A DNA stretch of 64,000 nt from Alphaproteobacteria bacterium (GCA_030680745.1 JAUXUR010000044.1:1-64000), one strand, 5' to 3'. Positions 35,870 through 45,648 are shown, numbered from the stretch's first letter. Numbers and translations are program-made. The notes: a model not told the origin generated them from the sequence alone.

Positions 35870-36931
35870 ATGAGAAAAAAACTATCCCTTATAGCATTTC
35901 TTTCCATGCTTTCTTTAAGCTTTATGAACACACCATTAATTGCAGTTGGAAGCGATGACGAACAAGATATTGCTTTGTGCTATCTTCATATGTACCAAGA
36001 TTTATACAATCACTCTGAAACACTATCCACAGATAAAGAAAAAACAGAATTTTCTATAAATCATTATTTAACACATGGAAAAAGTGAAGGAAGAAAATAT
36101 TTTAATCCTTTCGCCTATCTTCATATGTACAAAGATTTATACGATCATGCCGAAACACTATCTACAGATGAAGAAAAAAGAAAATTTGCTATATGGCATT
36201 TTTTAAATCATGCAAAAGATGAAGGAAGAAAATATTTAGAAATGCGACCAGAAGAATATCCTTTTAGATCTTTTAGCAACAAAACACAAAAAGACAGCAA
36301 TTTCATGTATCTACTTTTGCTAGAGGAAAGTGTAAGGGATAAATTTGAACGTATATATACTCTTTCAAACAAAGATGATTGTTCAGATATTATAAAATTA
36401 TTAAATGCTGATAAGTTTAGGTTTTACAATCCTTTTAGCAGATTATCTGACGCCACCGAAATAAGAAACAAATTATCGCTTCGCATCAGTGATTATGACT
36501 TAGGGAACATGCTTCCAGACAGAACACCAATAGTTAAAATCATCTGCAATGGAGAAAAAGAAGATCTTGCCAATGGCACCATCCGTGCACAATACGATGT
36601 ATATCTAAATGATTACAAATTAAAAGATGAAATACTTTTAATAGATGTATCAAAATATAAACCAATTTTTTCGAATAAATCTGGACCATTTATTTCCCCT
36701 ATAAATCAACTTTTAGATGGAACTTTTGAAACAAAAGAAGCCACATTTACATTTAAAAATGATGCAGATAAAATGACTCTTGAAGCACTTATTAATGATA
36801 ATGAAAGCATTGAACTTATTATGGATAATCGATTAGGTAGTAATATATCCTATCGCAAAGAACCTAAAGGCACGCTTTTTATTAATGGCAAAAAATCAAA
36901 CATTATCACCCTTGTAGGAACCCCTAAATAA
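35870..36931 (+). CDS. Secreted protein with two tandem 'YLHMYxDLYxHxETLSTD' repeats
   Basis: From ATG 35870 (AGGA about 10 nt upstream) the protein is 353 residues, with a signal peptide to about residue 27. Two repeats of about 48 residues follow, sharing YLHMYxDLYxHxETLSTDxE and EGRKY. They resemble the 'YLxxYPDLxxAFGxD...HYxxxGxxEGR' repeat found in large secreted bacterial proteins (my recollection of that pattern). The other 230 residues are unassigned. It ends in a strong terminator, so it is monocistronic. Function unknown. Confidence 0.6.
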   Translation: MRKKLSLIAFLSMLSLSFMNTPLIAVGSDDEQDIALCYLHMYQDLYNHSETLSTDKEKTEFSINHYLTHGKSEGRKYFNPFAYLHMYKDLYDHAETLSTDEEKRKFAIWHFLNHAKDEGRKYLEMRPEEYPFRSFSNKTQKDSNFMYLLLLEESVRDKFERIYTLSNKDDCSDIIKLLNADKFRFYNPFSRLSDATEIRNKLSLRISDYDLGNMLPDRTPIVKIICNGEKEDLANGTIRAQYDVYLNDYKLKDEILLIDVSKYKPIFSNKSGPFISPINQLLDGTFETKEATFTFKNDADKMTLEALINDNESIELIMDNRLGSNISYRKEPKGTLFINGKKSNIITLVGTPK

Positions 36932-36962
36932 AACAAAAAAAAGTACATTTTTTTTTTAAAGT

Positions 36963-37006
36963 GCCATTATTTTAAGATTTATCCTCAAGAAATAATGGCT
37001 TTTTTT
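36963..37006 (+). terminator. Intrinsic terminator after the repeat protein gene
   Basis: GCCATTATTT (36963-36972) pairs perfectly with AAATAATGGC (36990-36999) around a 17-nt loop and is followed by seven T. It lies 31 nt after the stop codon. Confidence 0.8.
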
Positions 37007-37080
37007 GCATCACACGTTCGCCCTCCATAAACCTTGTATCCCCACAAAAAACATATTAAAATACTCTCATGGGGTTTAAA

Positions 37081-38310
37081 ATGAATAAAATACTAGAATT
37101 CATTGAATATGTTGAGCAAATAAAAGAAGAATCTCTTTCTCTATTTCTAGATAAAATACTCATCAAATTACGTAAGGCAACAGAATCTGAAGCAGGCACT
37201 ATTTATATTTTACGCAAAAAAAGAAAAACGTGGCTTGAGCCCGTTTCTATTCAAAATGATAAAATGCCCCTCTCCCACTCCGGTTTTAACATTGACATTA
37301 ACGGACCTGCGATTGCATCTTATGTCGCTGTTTCAGGGAAATACGTACTTATTGACGATGTTTATACGCTTCAGAACGATCTTCCTTATCGTTTTAATCC
37401 CTCTTATGACCAAGAAAGTGGATATAAAAGCAAATCTGTTATGGCCTTTCCCTTAAGCACTTTTGAAGGCAAAACAATTGGCGTCGTGCAATTAATCAAT
37501 AGACGTCTAAAAGGTGTTAAATCCCCCATTCCTTTTGAATCTGCACAATTAAAATTTATTTCAGCTGTAAACCATATTATTGGTCGCGCAATCGAACGAA
37601 TTGATGCGCATGAAAAAATGGCCCTCAAGAAAAAAGAACTCGAAAAGAAAAATAGATTGCTCGAAAAACAACGCAAAATTATAACAGAGCAACAACAAGA
37701 AACTGAACAAGCGTTTAAAATATCAATCGAATTATTGGCGAAAGCGGCTGAATTACACGACGAAGTTACCGGCAACCATATTGTCCGTGTCAATGAATAT
37801 AGTTATGTGTTGGCTCAAGAATACGGCATGCCTAAAGAATTTTGTGATGAAATTCGATATTGCGCTCAATTGCATGATGTTGGCAAAATGAGCGTCAATT
37901 CAGCTATTCTTAAAAAACAACAGCAACTGAATCCTGAAGAACGTGCTGAAATGAACCTTCACACCTATTATGGTTACAAAATACTTATCCAATCTGATCG
38001 CCTCAAAATGGCTGCAGATATTGCTTATTGTCACCATGAAAAATGGGATGGAACCGGTTATCCGCGACACTTAAAAGGAAACGAAATTCCACTTTCAGCG
38101 CGCATTGTTCAACTTGCCGATATTTATGATGCGTTACGCTCTGAACGTCCCTATAAAAAAGGATATTCACATACAGAGACAATGGATATCCTTTTAAAAG
38201 GTGATGATCGCATCGATCCTAAAGGTCATTTTGATCCAGATTTACTTAAAATTTTGGAAAAATGTCATGAAAAATTTAATTACATCTGGATCGCTTTGAC
38301 TGATAAATGA
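37081..38310 (+). CDS. GAF domain and HD-GYP domain cyclic-di-GMP phosphodiesterase
   Basis: From ATG 37081 the protein is about 409 residues (ATG 37069 is an alternative). A GAF sensor domain covers about 15-175, a coiled coil (KKKELEKKNRLLEKQRKIIT) about 185-220, and an HD-GYP domain the rest. Catalytic features are complete: LHDVGK and CHHEKWDGTGYP, plus LADIYDALRSERPYK. HD-GYP proteins hydrolyse c-di-GMP. The coiled coil would pass the GAF signal on. No diguanylate cyclase gene is in the window. Confidence 0.9.
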   Translation: MNKILEFIEYVEQIKEESLSLFLDKILIKLRKATESEAGTIYILRKKRKTWLEPVSIQNDKMPLSHSGFNIDINGPAIASYVAVSGKYVLIDDVYTLQNDLPYRFNPSYDQESGYKSKSVMAFPLSTFEGKTIGVVQLINRRLKGVKSPIPFESAQLKFISAVNHIIGRAIERIDAHEKMALKKKELEKKNRLLEKQRKIITEQQQETEQAFKISIELLAKAAELHDEVTGNHIVRVNEYSYVLAQEYGMPKEFCDEIRYCAQLHDVGKMSVNSAILKKQQQLNPEERAEMNLHTYYGYKILIQSDRLKMAADIAYCHHEKWDGTGYPRHLKGNEIPLSARIVQLADIYDALRSERPYKKGYSHTETMDILLKGDDRIDPKGHFDPDLLKILEKCHEKFNYIWIALTDK

Positions 38311-38357
38311 AATTATACACGAACGCGACATTGATCTTATTGAAAAACCAAGGATTC

Positions 38358-38471
38358 CGTCGTTGCGATGAGCAGAAAGCGAAGAAGCAATCCAGAAAAA
38401 ACACCTTTAAAAAGTTTTAAATGTTAATTTTAAGACTGGATTGCCACGTGGCTCCGCCACTCGCAACGACG
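38358..38471. repeat. 114-bp inverted-repeat intergenic element
   Basis: CGTCGTTGCGA (38358-38368) and GCAATCCAG (38387-38395) are repeated in inverted form as CTGGATTGC (38436-38444) and TCGCAACGACG (38461-38471). The words 'gattgcttc...tcgcaatgacg' recur between genes in many bacteria as a dispersed palindrome. A further GC-rich bit (CCCACGGAATTTGCCGCGG near 38492) resembles the repeats at 200-300. Confidence 0.65.
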
Positions 38472-38530
38472 AACACCATCTTCACAATAATCCCACGGAA
38501 TTTGCCGCGGAAAGAGAGAAAATACAATTT

Positions 38531-39064
38531 TTAATCGAAAATCCCAGGGTTTTTAACTTCTAATATTACACGCCGACTAACCATTTTTAATATTTCTAGC
38601 AAATCTTCTTTTTTTAGTGCAATACAACCTGCTGTTGGTGTGTAACCTTCTCTGGCAACGTGAATGAAAACAGCACTTCCCTTGTCCGGCACGACGGGAT
38701 CCGAATTATGGTCTATTTCAATGACCAAATCATACAGATCATCTTCACGCCACATTTTTTCATGAGAAAAATCAAAGGATGAAGTTACAGGACGATTATA
38801 CTCTGGATGTGTTGGCTCATCACACCATCCTAAATCTTGTGTAATTTCGATTTTGGGCAATCCCGTCTGAGGTTCTTCTACAAATTTATCTTTTCTATAA
38901 TAAAGGTTTTTAAGATGAAAACGACCCACTGGCGTTCCTTCATCACCTTCAACTTTATTTTCAATAATGCCTGATTTTCCAATGGCACATTGATATGTTA
39001 CATCCCCAACCTTAAGACCATAGGCCCCATTTAAACACAAAACTAATTTTAAAACTGTTAACAT
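38531..39064 (-). CDS. L,D-transpeptidase (YkuD) family protein
   Basis: From ATG 39064 (GGAG about 10 nt upstream) the protein is 177 residues. It shows the YkuD catalytic pattern HVAREGYTPTAGCIAL (His and Cys nucleophile) and the earlier EGDEGTPVGRF. Such enzymes make 3-3 peptidoglycan cross-links or attach proteins to the wall. The N-terminus is only a short hydrophobic segment (LTVLKLVLCLNGAYG), so export is uncertain. An in-frame extension to 39169 lacks family similarity and overlaps the upstream gene. Confidence 0.85.
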   Translation of the reverse strand: MLTVLKLVLCLNGAYGLKVGDVTYQCAIGKSGIIENKVEGDEGTPVGRFHLKNLYYRKDKFVEEPQTGLPKIEITQDLGWCDEPTHPEYNRPVTSSFDFSHEKMWREDDLYDLVIEIDHNSDPVVPDKGSAVFIHVAREGYTPTAGCIALKKEDLLEILKMVSRRVILEVKNPGIFD

Positions 39065-39140
39065 GATTGCATCACTCCTATAAAAACAAATAAGTGATGC
39101 TTTACTAACTGAAAAATCTTGCTTTATCAAGATATTTTTA

Positions 39141-39908
39141 TTAAATAGTTGAATCATTTTTAACAACAAAATACGTTAATCCTAATCCCAATAATCCACC
39201 TAAAACAATACCCTTAAAAAGCCCAGTATTATTTTTTTGTATTTTTGTAGCTTGATTATATGCTATTTGTTCAGCTAATAGTTTAACGTCCCTCTCATAT
39301 TCTTCTTCTCGTTGAAATTTTGTATCTTCAATTACTTGTTGCAATTCATTTTGCAACTCTTCTTCATAATATTTAGTAGGATCAACAGATTCTAACTCTT
39401 GAAAAACAGTAAATTCTAATGCGTTATTTTCGTAAGTAATTGTGTAATCACAATACATTTTTGTTTCTGCTCCGGAAATATATATTTTTTTTTCTGACTT
39501 AGACACTACTTCAGAATCTAACCCAGAATCAGCAGGAGCATTTAAAATATCTTCTTTATTAATATACAAATCATCAATCGCTAAATATGGATATTTAGTA
39601 ATTCTTTTGATCACAGCATCTTTCTTTAAAACATCACGCCATTGATCATGATCGCCTTCTCTCGTTAATGCCCAAGACGATTTTTCATGTCCTAAAACAT
39701 CATGATTTATGTCCGCAGAACCTGTTAATAATTCATCAATAATTTTATCAAATGTGAAATCAGGACATTTGTTTTTTTTAATCGGATTATCATCTTCTAA
39801 TCCTAAGTCAGAGGAAGACGGACCTTCTTTAGCTGCATATGAAAAAGGAATGAATGCGTTGAAAACAAGAACGCACATCATAAAAATTTTTATAACATTC
39901 ATTTTCAC
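39141..39908 (-). CDS. Exported protein with C-terminal membrane anchor, unknown function
   Basis: This 255-residue protein has a signal peptide (about 1-25, ending SYAA). An acidic central domain of about 160 residues with two Cys follows, then a charged coiled-coil-like segment (EEELQNELQQVIEDTKFQRE). A C-terminal hydrophobic segment, TGLFKGIVLGGLLGLGLTYF, ends in a short charged tail, so the protein is probably anchored by its tail. It precedes the L,D-transpeptidase gene on the same strand by 76 nt. No family recognised. Confidence 0.6.
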   Translation of the reverse strand: MKMNVIKIFMMCVLVFNAFIPFSYAAKEGPSSSDLGLEDDNPIKKNKCPDFTFDKIIDELLTGSADINHDVLGHEKSSWALTREGDHDQWRDVLKKDAVIKRITKYPYLAIDDLYINKEDILNAPADSGLDSEVVSKSEKKIYISGAETKMYCDYTITYENNALEFTVFQELESVDPTKYYEEELQNELQQVIEDTKFQREEEYERDVKLLAEQIAYNQATKIQKNNTGLFKGIVLGGLLGLGLTYFVVKNDSTI

Positions 39909-40110
39909 ACCTAATATTTTGGATTAAAGAACAGACTCAAACTTATATTAGTTTATTACATCCAAAATAAAAAATAAAGAATTAAAATTCAAAATGCATC
40001 TTATTTTTGAAAGTTAATTTCAAAAAATTATCTTGCGTAAAATTGACACAACGCACGTCTTGGCTTTATACTCTTAAAATCCTAAGCAATTTAAAGAATT
40101 GGATATATTA

Positions 40111-41724
40111 ATGAGTTTAAACGCATTATCATCAACGTTAAACCTTAAAGAAAATCAATCTATTAGTAATGCAAGCTCCATGCAGACATTGGTCGAAGAA
40201 TTACGCATTAAGGCTGAACAAATTGAATTAGGCGGTTCTGAATCAGCGCGTATTAAACATTCTGCACGCGGTAAACTTCTGCCACGCGAACGAATTAACG
40301 CACTCATTGATCCAGGAGCCCCTTTTTTAGAGCTTTCAGCTTTCGCAGGCTACAAATTATATAATGATGATGTTCCAGCAGGTAGCATCATCACTGGTAT
40401 TGGCCCCATTCATGGTAGACCCACAATGATAGTTGCTAATGATGCAACCGTCAAAGGCGGCACTTATTATCCGATTACTGTTAAAAAACATTTACGTGCC
40501 CAAGAAATCGCTGAAACCAATCATTTACCTTGTGTTTATCTTGTTGATTCGGGCGGTGCCTTTTTACCTATGCAAGATGAAGTCTTTCCAGACCGCGATC
40601 ATTTTGGTCGTATATTTTACAATCAAGCACGCATGTCTGCTAAAAACATTCCACAAATAGCAGTCGTTTTAGGGTCTTGTACTGCAGGCGGTGCTTATGT
40701 ACCCGCTATGTCAGACGAAACAATCATCGTGCGCAACCAAGGCACAATATTTTTAGCAGGCCCTCCCCTTGTCAAAGCCGCCACCGGCGAAATTGTGAGC
40801 GCTGAAGATTTGGGGGGCGCTGATGTACATTGCAAAATATCAGGTGTTGCCGATCATTACGCTGAAAATGATCAACATGCTCTTATAATTGCACGTCAAA
40901 TTATGGCTAATCTTAACCGCCAAAAACCACATGACGTCATCTTAAAACCCATTAAAGAACCCCTCTATTCGCCGCATGAACTTGACTATATTGTTCCTTC
41001 AGACCCTCGTAAAACGTATGATGTACGCGAAATTATTGCACGTCTTGTCGATCAAAGCGCTTTTGATGAGTTTAAAGCCCTTTATGGTCAAACGCTCGTT
41101 ACAGGATTTGCACATTTAATGGGCTGCCCCATTGGTATTGTAGCCAATAATGGCATTTTATATTCCGAATCTGCCCAAAAGGGTGCACATTTTATTGAAT
41201 TATGCGCTAAACGCAAAATACCGCTTCTTTTCCTTCAAAATATCAATGGCTTTATGGTTGGACGCAAATATGAAAGCCAAGGCATCGCCAAAGATGGTGC
41301 GAAAATGGTAAATGCTGTTGCCTGTGCTGATGTCCCTAAATTAACACTCGTCATTGGTGGCTCTTTTGGTGCTGGTAATTATAGTATGTGCGGCAGATCT
41401 TATAGTCCTCGTTTTATGTTTATGTGGCCCAATGCGCGTATTTCAGTCATGGGTGGAGAACAAGCAGCAAGTGTTCTTTCTCAGATTCGTCGCGATAAAA
41501 TGGAAAGCGAAGGCAAAGATTGGACGCGTGAGGAAGAAGAGGCATTTAAAGCCCCAATCCGTACCCAATTTGAAGCAAAAGGTAGCCCTTATTATTCTTC
41601 CGCACGCCTTTGGGATGATGGTATCATTGCACCTTCTGACTCAAGGCGTGTATTAGGCCTTGCATTGCATGCTTGTTTAGGTGCCCCCATTCCAGAAAGT
41701 CGTTTTGGCATATTTAGAATGTAG
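40111..41724 (+). CDS. mccB: Acyl-CoA carboxylase carboxyltransferase (beta) subunit, probably methylcrotonyl-CoA carboxylase
   Basis: From ATG 40111 the protein is 537 residues, the usual size. CoA-binding and oxyanion glycines are present ([56 protein letters not shown]). It transfers carboxyl from biotin to 3-methylcrotonyl-CoA in leucine degradation. The order with an enoyl-CoA hydratase and the alpha subunit is that of liuB-liuC-liuD and supports this over propionyl-CoA carboxylase. It is 3 nt from the next gene, so it heads an operon. No isovaleryl-CoA dehydrogenase or HMG-CoA lyase is present. Confidence 0.9.
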   Translation: MSLNALSSTLNLKENQSISNASSMQTLVEELRIKAEQIELGGSESARIKHSARGKLLPRERINALIDPGAPFLELSAFAGYKLYNDDVPAGSIITGIGPIHGRPTMIVANDATVKGGTYYPITVKKHLRAQEIAETNHLPCVYLVDSGGAFLPMQDEVFPDRDHFGRIFYNQARMSAKNIPQIAVVLGSCTAGGAYVPAMSDETIIVRNQGTIFLAGPPLVKAATGEIVSAEDLGGADVHCKISGVADHYAENDQHALIIARQIMANLNRQKPHDVILKPIKEPLYSPHELDYIVPSDPRKTYDVREIIARLVDQSAFDEFKALYGQTLVTGFAHLMGCPIGIVANNGILYSESAQKGAHFIELCAKRKIPLLFLQNINGFMVGRKYESQGIAKDGAKMVNAVACADVPKLTLVIGGSFGAGNYSMCGRSYSPRFMFMWPNARISVMGGEQAASVLSQIRRDKMESEGKDWTREEEEAFKAPIRTQFEAKGSPYYSSARLWDDGIIAPSDSRRVLGLALHACLGAPIPESRFGIFRM

Positions 41725-41727
41725 ATC

Positions 41728-42534
41728 ATGAAACTTTTTATAAATATCACCATAGAAATTGATGCATTGCACAGAGGCTTTATAACCCTTGACCGTCCAG
41801 AAAAACACAATGCTTTCAATGAGCTGCTCATTCAAGAGCTTACGGATGCACTTGATTACTTTGGCACAATCAACGACCTTAGATGCCTTGTATTAAAAGC
41901 CAATGGCAAAAGCTTTTGTGCAGGAGCGGATCTTGATTGGATGAAACGCATGGCCGTCTTAGATCAAGACGCCAATTACCAAGATGCTTTTAAGCTTGCC
42001 ACCCTTCTTGAAAAGTTGAATGCTTTTCCACGCCCCACAATTGCTATTGTTCAGGGCCCTGCTTATGGTGGCGGCGTTGGGCTTATTGCTTGCTGCGATA
42101 TCGTTATTGCACACGAAAAAACAAACTTCACATTAAGCGAAGTAAAACTAGGATTGGTTGCCTCAACCATTGCCCCTTACATTATTAATGCAATAGGTCA
42201 ACGCCACGCGAGACGTTACCTATTAAGCGCCGAATTATTTTCAGCCAAAGACGCTTTAGACATGGGACTTGTACACCAAACCTGGAATGATTTAGATTTC
42301 CAAGAAAAAACAGACAAAATGTTAGCCCAAATTTTAAATGGTGATCCCATCGCCCAGCAAATAAGCAAGAAACTTATTTTTGATCTTGGAACAACTATAT
42401 CAATCGATACACTCAAACAAGAAACATCAAAAATTATCGCTGAAAGACGCGCTTCAAACGAAGGCAAAGAAGGCCTGAATGCTTTCTTTGAAAAAAGACA
42501 ACCTGCCTGGACAAAAGAATTTGCAAAGAAATAA
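41728..42534 (+). CDS. liuC: Enoyl-CoA hydratase/isomerase, probably methylglutaconyl-CoA hydratase
   Basis: This 268-residue crotonase-fold protein has the oxyanion motifs SFCAGADLDWM and AYGGGVGLIACCDI and a catalytic-site segment FTLSEVKLGL, much as in AUH-type methylglutaconyl-CoA hydratases. It would hydrate 3-methylglutaconyl-CoA, the product of the carboxylase encoded on both sides. Spacing is 3 nt from mccB and 2 nt from mccA, so all three genes are co-transcribed. Confidence 0.87.
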   Translation: MKLFINITIEIDALHRGFITLDRPEKHNAFNELLIQELTDALDYFGTINDLRCLVLKANGKSFCAGADLDWMKRMAVLDQDANYQDAFKLATLLEKLNAFPRPTIAIVQGPAYGGGVGLIACCDIVIAHEKTNFTLSEVKLGLVASTIAPYIINAIGQRHARRYLLSAELFSAKDALDMGLVHQTWNDLDFQEKTDKMLAQILNGDPIAQQISKKLIFDLGTTISIDTLKQETSKIIAERRASNEGKEGLNAFFEKRQPAWTKEFAKK

Positions 42535-42536
42535 AT

Positions 42537-44519
42537 ATGATTAACATGATGAATAAAAACATAAAATCCATTTTAATTGCCAATCGTGGTGAAATTGCCT
42601 GTCGTGTCATACGCACATGCAAAAAATTAGGCATCAAAACCATTGCCATCTATGCGGATACAGACGCAAATGCACAACATGTCAAACTTTCTGATCATGC
42701 CATTTCACTACAAGGTCTCACGGCTCAAGAAACTTATTTGAACCAAGATAAAATTATACAAATTGCAAAAGACATAAAAGCTGATGCCATCCATCCTGGC
42801 TATGGTTTTTTATCTGAAAATGCTGATTTTGCAGAAAAAGTTGAACAGGCCAATATAATTTTTATAGGACCTAAATCCATCACTATTCGTCAAATGGGTG
42901 ACAAAGCGGCGTCCAAAAAATTAATGGCAGCCAGTCACGTGCCCCTATTACCTGGCTATGAAGGCGATAATCAAGATGATGCTTATCTTTTAGAGCAAGC
43001 ACAAAAAATCGGTTTTCCACTTATCTTAAAACCATCCGCTGGTGGCGGTGGCAAAGGTATGAAAATCGTTCATAAAGTTGAAGATTTTTTACCCCAATTA
43101 CATTCAGGCCGACGCGAAGCTTTATCATCTTTCGGTGATTCACGTATTATTCTTGAACGCTATCTTTCAAACCCGCGCCATATTGAAGTACAAGTATTTG
43201 GTGATAGTTTCGGTCATGTGATTCATCTTTTTGAGCGTGAATGTACCCTGCAACGTCGTTATCAAAAAATTATAGAAGAAGCACCTTCCGTAAACCTTCC
43301 TTTTGAATTACGCGAAAAAATCTGTCAAACAGCTGTGAAAGCTGCCGAGAGCGTCAATTATTTAGGGGCAGGTACCGTTGAGTTTTTACTCGACCAGGAC
43401 AACCATTTTTATTTCATGGAAATGAATACACGATTGCAAGTTGAGCACCCCGTGACCGAAATGATCACAGGGCTTGATCTTGTGGCGTGGCAAATTTGGG
43501 TGGCTGAAGGCAAACCCCTACAACGCGAACAGCGACCTGACGCGCCCATAGGGCATGCGATGGAAGCCCGTCTTTATGCCGAAGATCCTTCTCAAAATTT
43601 CTTACCCTCAACCGGCATCCTAAGCCCCCTTTCCTTCCCTAATGAACGAATCGACATTGGTGTTCAAGAATTTGACAAAATTAGTCATTATTTTGATCCC
43701 ATGATCGGGAAATTAGTCGTATGGGGAGAAGATCGAGATCAAGCGGTCAAAAAACTAGAAGCCTCCCTTCAGCAAACAATCATTGGAGGTGTTAAAACAA
43801 ATATTCCCTTCTTACGTCATTTGTTAACTCATCCTCAAATTCAAGCGTGGAATGTAGATGTTACTTTTATCGACCGCCATTTAAGTGAATTATTACCACC
43901 CGCTTTTGAACCTAAAGAGATGCATTGGTTAAGTATCGCTTTAGGTATTATTTTATCACGTCAGCCTTCCGATCAAAATTCACCTTGGTCAATTTGTGAT
44001 AATTTTCGTATTAATATGCCCAAAACAGAAACGCTAAAATTACAATATAACGATGTCATGCAAGATATCGTTATTAATCATTTGGGTGATTCCTTTTTAA
44101 TGACATTGGATCAAACCTATAAAATTAAAGGGACTCTAAAAGCCAAAAAACTTTCAATTACAATCAACAACAATACGTTTCATGTTGATTTTTATATTCA
44201 AAATCAATCATATATATTGATTTCAGAAGGTCAGATCTTAAGTTTCAAAAAACCTGATTCATTTTTAATAGGCGATGATCATAGCAAAGATGCTGGCCAC
44301 ACCATGGCACCAATGACCGGGAAAGTCGTTGATATTCTAGTGAATATTGGTGACGATGTTATAAAAGGTAAAGAGCTTGTTATTCTAGAAGCCATGAAAA
44401 TGGAACATATTATTCGTGCGCATAATGATGGCAAAATAATCTCTATCCACTATCATGTTGGTGACGTTGTTGAAGAAGGTGTTGAGCTAATGGAAATTGA
44501 ATTGCCAAAAGCAAGCTGA
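42537..44519 (+). CDS. mccA: Acyl-CoA carboxylase biotin carboxylase/carrier (alpha) subunit, probably methylcrotonyl-CoA carboxylase
   Basis: This 660-residue alpha subunit has a biotin carboxylase domain with SILIANRGEIACRVIRT at the N-terminus, the ATP-grasp glycine loop KPSAGGGGKGM and EMNTRLQVEHPVTE. A C-terminal biotinyl domain has EAMKMEH (biotin on the second Lys). It carboxylates biotin with ATP and bicarbonate. The last 25 codons are present again, diverged, at 45569-45648. No terminator is visible right after the stop. Confidence 0.9.
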   Translation: MINMMNKNIKSILIANRGEIACRVIRTCKKLGIKTIAIYADTDANAQHVKLSDHAISLQGLTAQETYLNQDKIIQIAKDIKADAIHPGYGFLSENADFAEKVEQANIIFIGPKSITIRQMGDKAASKKLMAASHVPLLPGYEGDNQDDAYLLEQAQKIGFPLILKPSAGGGGKGMKIVHKVEDFLPQLHSGRREALSSFGDSRIILERYLSNPRHIEVQVFGDSFGHVIHLFERECTLQRRYQKIIEEAPSVNLPFELREKICQTAVKAAESVNYLGAGTVEFLLDQDNHFYFMEMNTRLQVEHPVTEMITGLDLVAWQIWVAEGKPLQREQRPDAPIGHAMEARLYAEDPSQNFLPSTGILSPLSFPNERIDIGVQEFDKISHYFDPMIGKLVVWGEDRDQAVKKLEASLQQTIIGGVKTNIPFLRHLLTHPQIQAWNVDVTFIDRHLSELLPPAFEPKEMHWLSIALGIILSRQPSDQNSPWSICDNFRINMPKTETLKLQYNDVMQDIVINHLGDSFLMTLDQTYKIKGTLKAKKLSITINNNTFHVDFYIQNQSYILISEGQILSFKKPDSFLIGDDHSKDAGHTMAPMTGKVVDILVNIGDDVIKGKELVILEAMKMEHIIRAHNDGKIISIHYHVGDVVEEGVELMEIELPKAS

Positions 44520-44560
44520 CATATGATGTTTTCAGCTATTTTTGCTATTAACACGAAATT

Positions 44561-44821
44561 TTATTTCTCCAAGGAGACAACATATTTTTCAAAGTACTCT
44601 TTGTTTAATCCTTGCTGAATCGCTCGCTTTGCAATATCTAAAAACGTATTTTTTTCTTTTTTAATAGGTTGTTCTTTTTCGACATATTTCAACTTTTTAT
44701 TTCTTCCCTTGAAAAATGGATTATTATAAAAAGAAATAATGTCAGTGAGCTCAGCCTCAGTAAAATGTGACTTTGCATAAGCAATAGCCACACGAATATA
44801 TTTTTTTTCATCCTTTATCAT
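44561..44821 (-). CDS. Short DUF2059-like protein, possibly truncated
   Basis: This 86-residue protein contains YAKSHFTEAELTDIISFYNN, the pattern seen in DUF2059 proteins near their C-terminus. It lacks a signal peptide, so it may be the remaining 3' part of a longer secreted-protein gene or a cytoplasmic short form. It lies 24 nt downstream of a secreted relative (44846-45451) on the same strand, and both sit in the segment between the two copies of the mccA 3' end. Function unknown. Confidence 0.45.
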   Translation of the reverse strand: MIKDEKKYIRVAIAYAKSHFTEAELTDIISFYNNPFFKGRNKKLKYVEKEQPIKKEKNTFLDIAKRAIQQGLNKEYFEKYVVSLEK

Positions 44822-44845
44822 CGTATCTCGAATGATTGTTTTATA

Positions 44846-45451
44846 CTATGGCGCCCGGGCAATCATTGACTGCATTACACGCCTATTACTCGCTTGAATC
44901 CACCTTTTAAGACCTGATAATTTTACATATACTTCGGCCAAGCTTTTTTCCCGCAATTCCTTCGCCGGGAGTTTGATGATAAGATCAGCCAATGATTTAA
45001 ATTTAGGGTCTGGTATTTCATGTATAAAATCGGTTTGAAATTTCAAGCTCTTAATACCCAACGGTGATGTCATAAATTTTCTATAAAAAATAAGATCGCC
45101 TAAAGACATCTTCCCTAAATTAATACGCAATATATTTGAAGAGTTTTCAATATTTTTGGAGCGTAAATCAGTTATATATTGAGCATATATATCTTCAAGT
45201 TTTTGACTATCTTCACCCAATTTTTCTACATAATCAGGAAAATTTTTTGTTAAGTCTTTGCGTAACAATTCTATATTTTTTTCAACATAAAGTGGATCAA
45301 AAAAACTTTCTTTTTGTGCAACCATTTCATCAATTATTTTTAACTTTTCTTGTTGAATTTCAGGATGATCATCTTCAGTTATCGCATAAACTTTAGGACC
45401 ACTTAAACATAATAAAAAAATTGAAAAATATAATAGAATGTTTTTTTTCAT
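44846..45451 (-). CDS. Secreted DUF2059-like protein of unknown function
   Basis: This 201-residue protein has a signal peptide (MKKNILLYFSIFLLCLSGPK..., cleavage after about 23). The mature part is helical, with KMSLGDLIFYRKFMTSPLGI, recalling the 'FTEaEl..ii.FY.SPlG' core of DUF2059. The C-terminus is basic. I infer a family link with the genes at 44561 and 57408, on motif only. It lies within the segment bounded by mccA-end copies. Confidence 0.5.
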   Translation of the reverse strand: MKKNILLYFSIFLLCLSGPKVYAITEDDHPEIQQEKLKIIDEMVAQKESFFDPLYVEKNIELLRKDLTKNFPDYVEKLGEDSQKLEDIYAQYITDLRSKNIENSSNILRINLGKMSLGDLIFYRKFMTSPLGIKSLKFQTDFIHEIPDPKFKSLADLIIKLPAKELREKSLAEVYVKLSGLKRWIQASNRRVMQSMIARAP

Positions 45452-45568
45452 TTTAATTCTCCATTAACATGCCTAGTTTTATGTTAACAAAAAAGAATTA
45501 ATAAATAATTAAGATGATTTAGCATAAAATACGATTCATCAATTTATAAGTGATTTTTTCAAGTTATT

Positions 45569-45648
45569 TCTCGATTCATTATCATGTTTTGAATGTTGTT
45601 GAAGAAAGTGTTGAATTACTAGAAATTGAATTACCTAAGGCAAGCTGA
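45569..45648 (+). pseudogene. Orphan second copy of the last 25 codons of mccA
   Basis: Bases 45569-45648 align without gaps to 44440-44519, the end of mccA. Translated, 45571-45648 gives SIHYHVLNVVEESVELLEIE then LPKAS and stop, against SIHYHVGDVVEEGVELMEIE in mccA. Most DNA differences are silent, so the copy diverged while under selection in a working gene. Upstream of 45569 the similarity stops abruptly. It has no start or ribosome-binding site. Confidence 0.85.
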
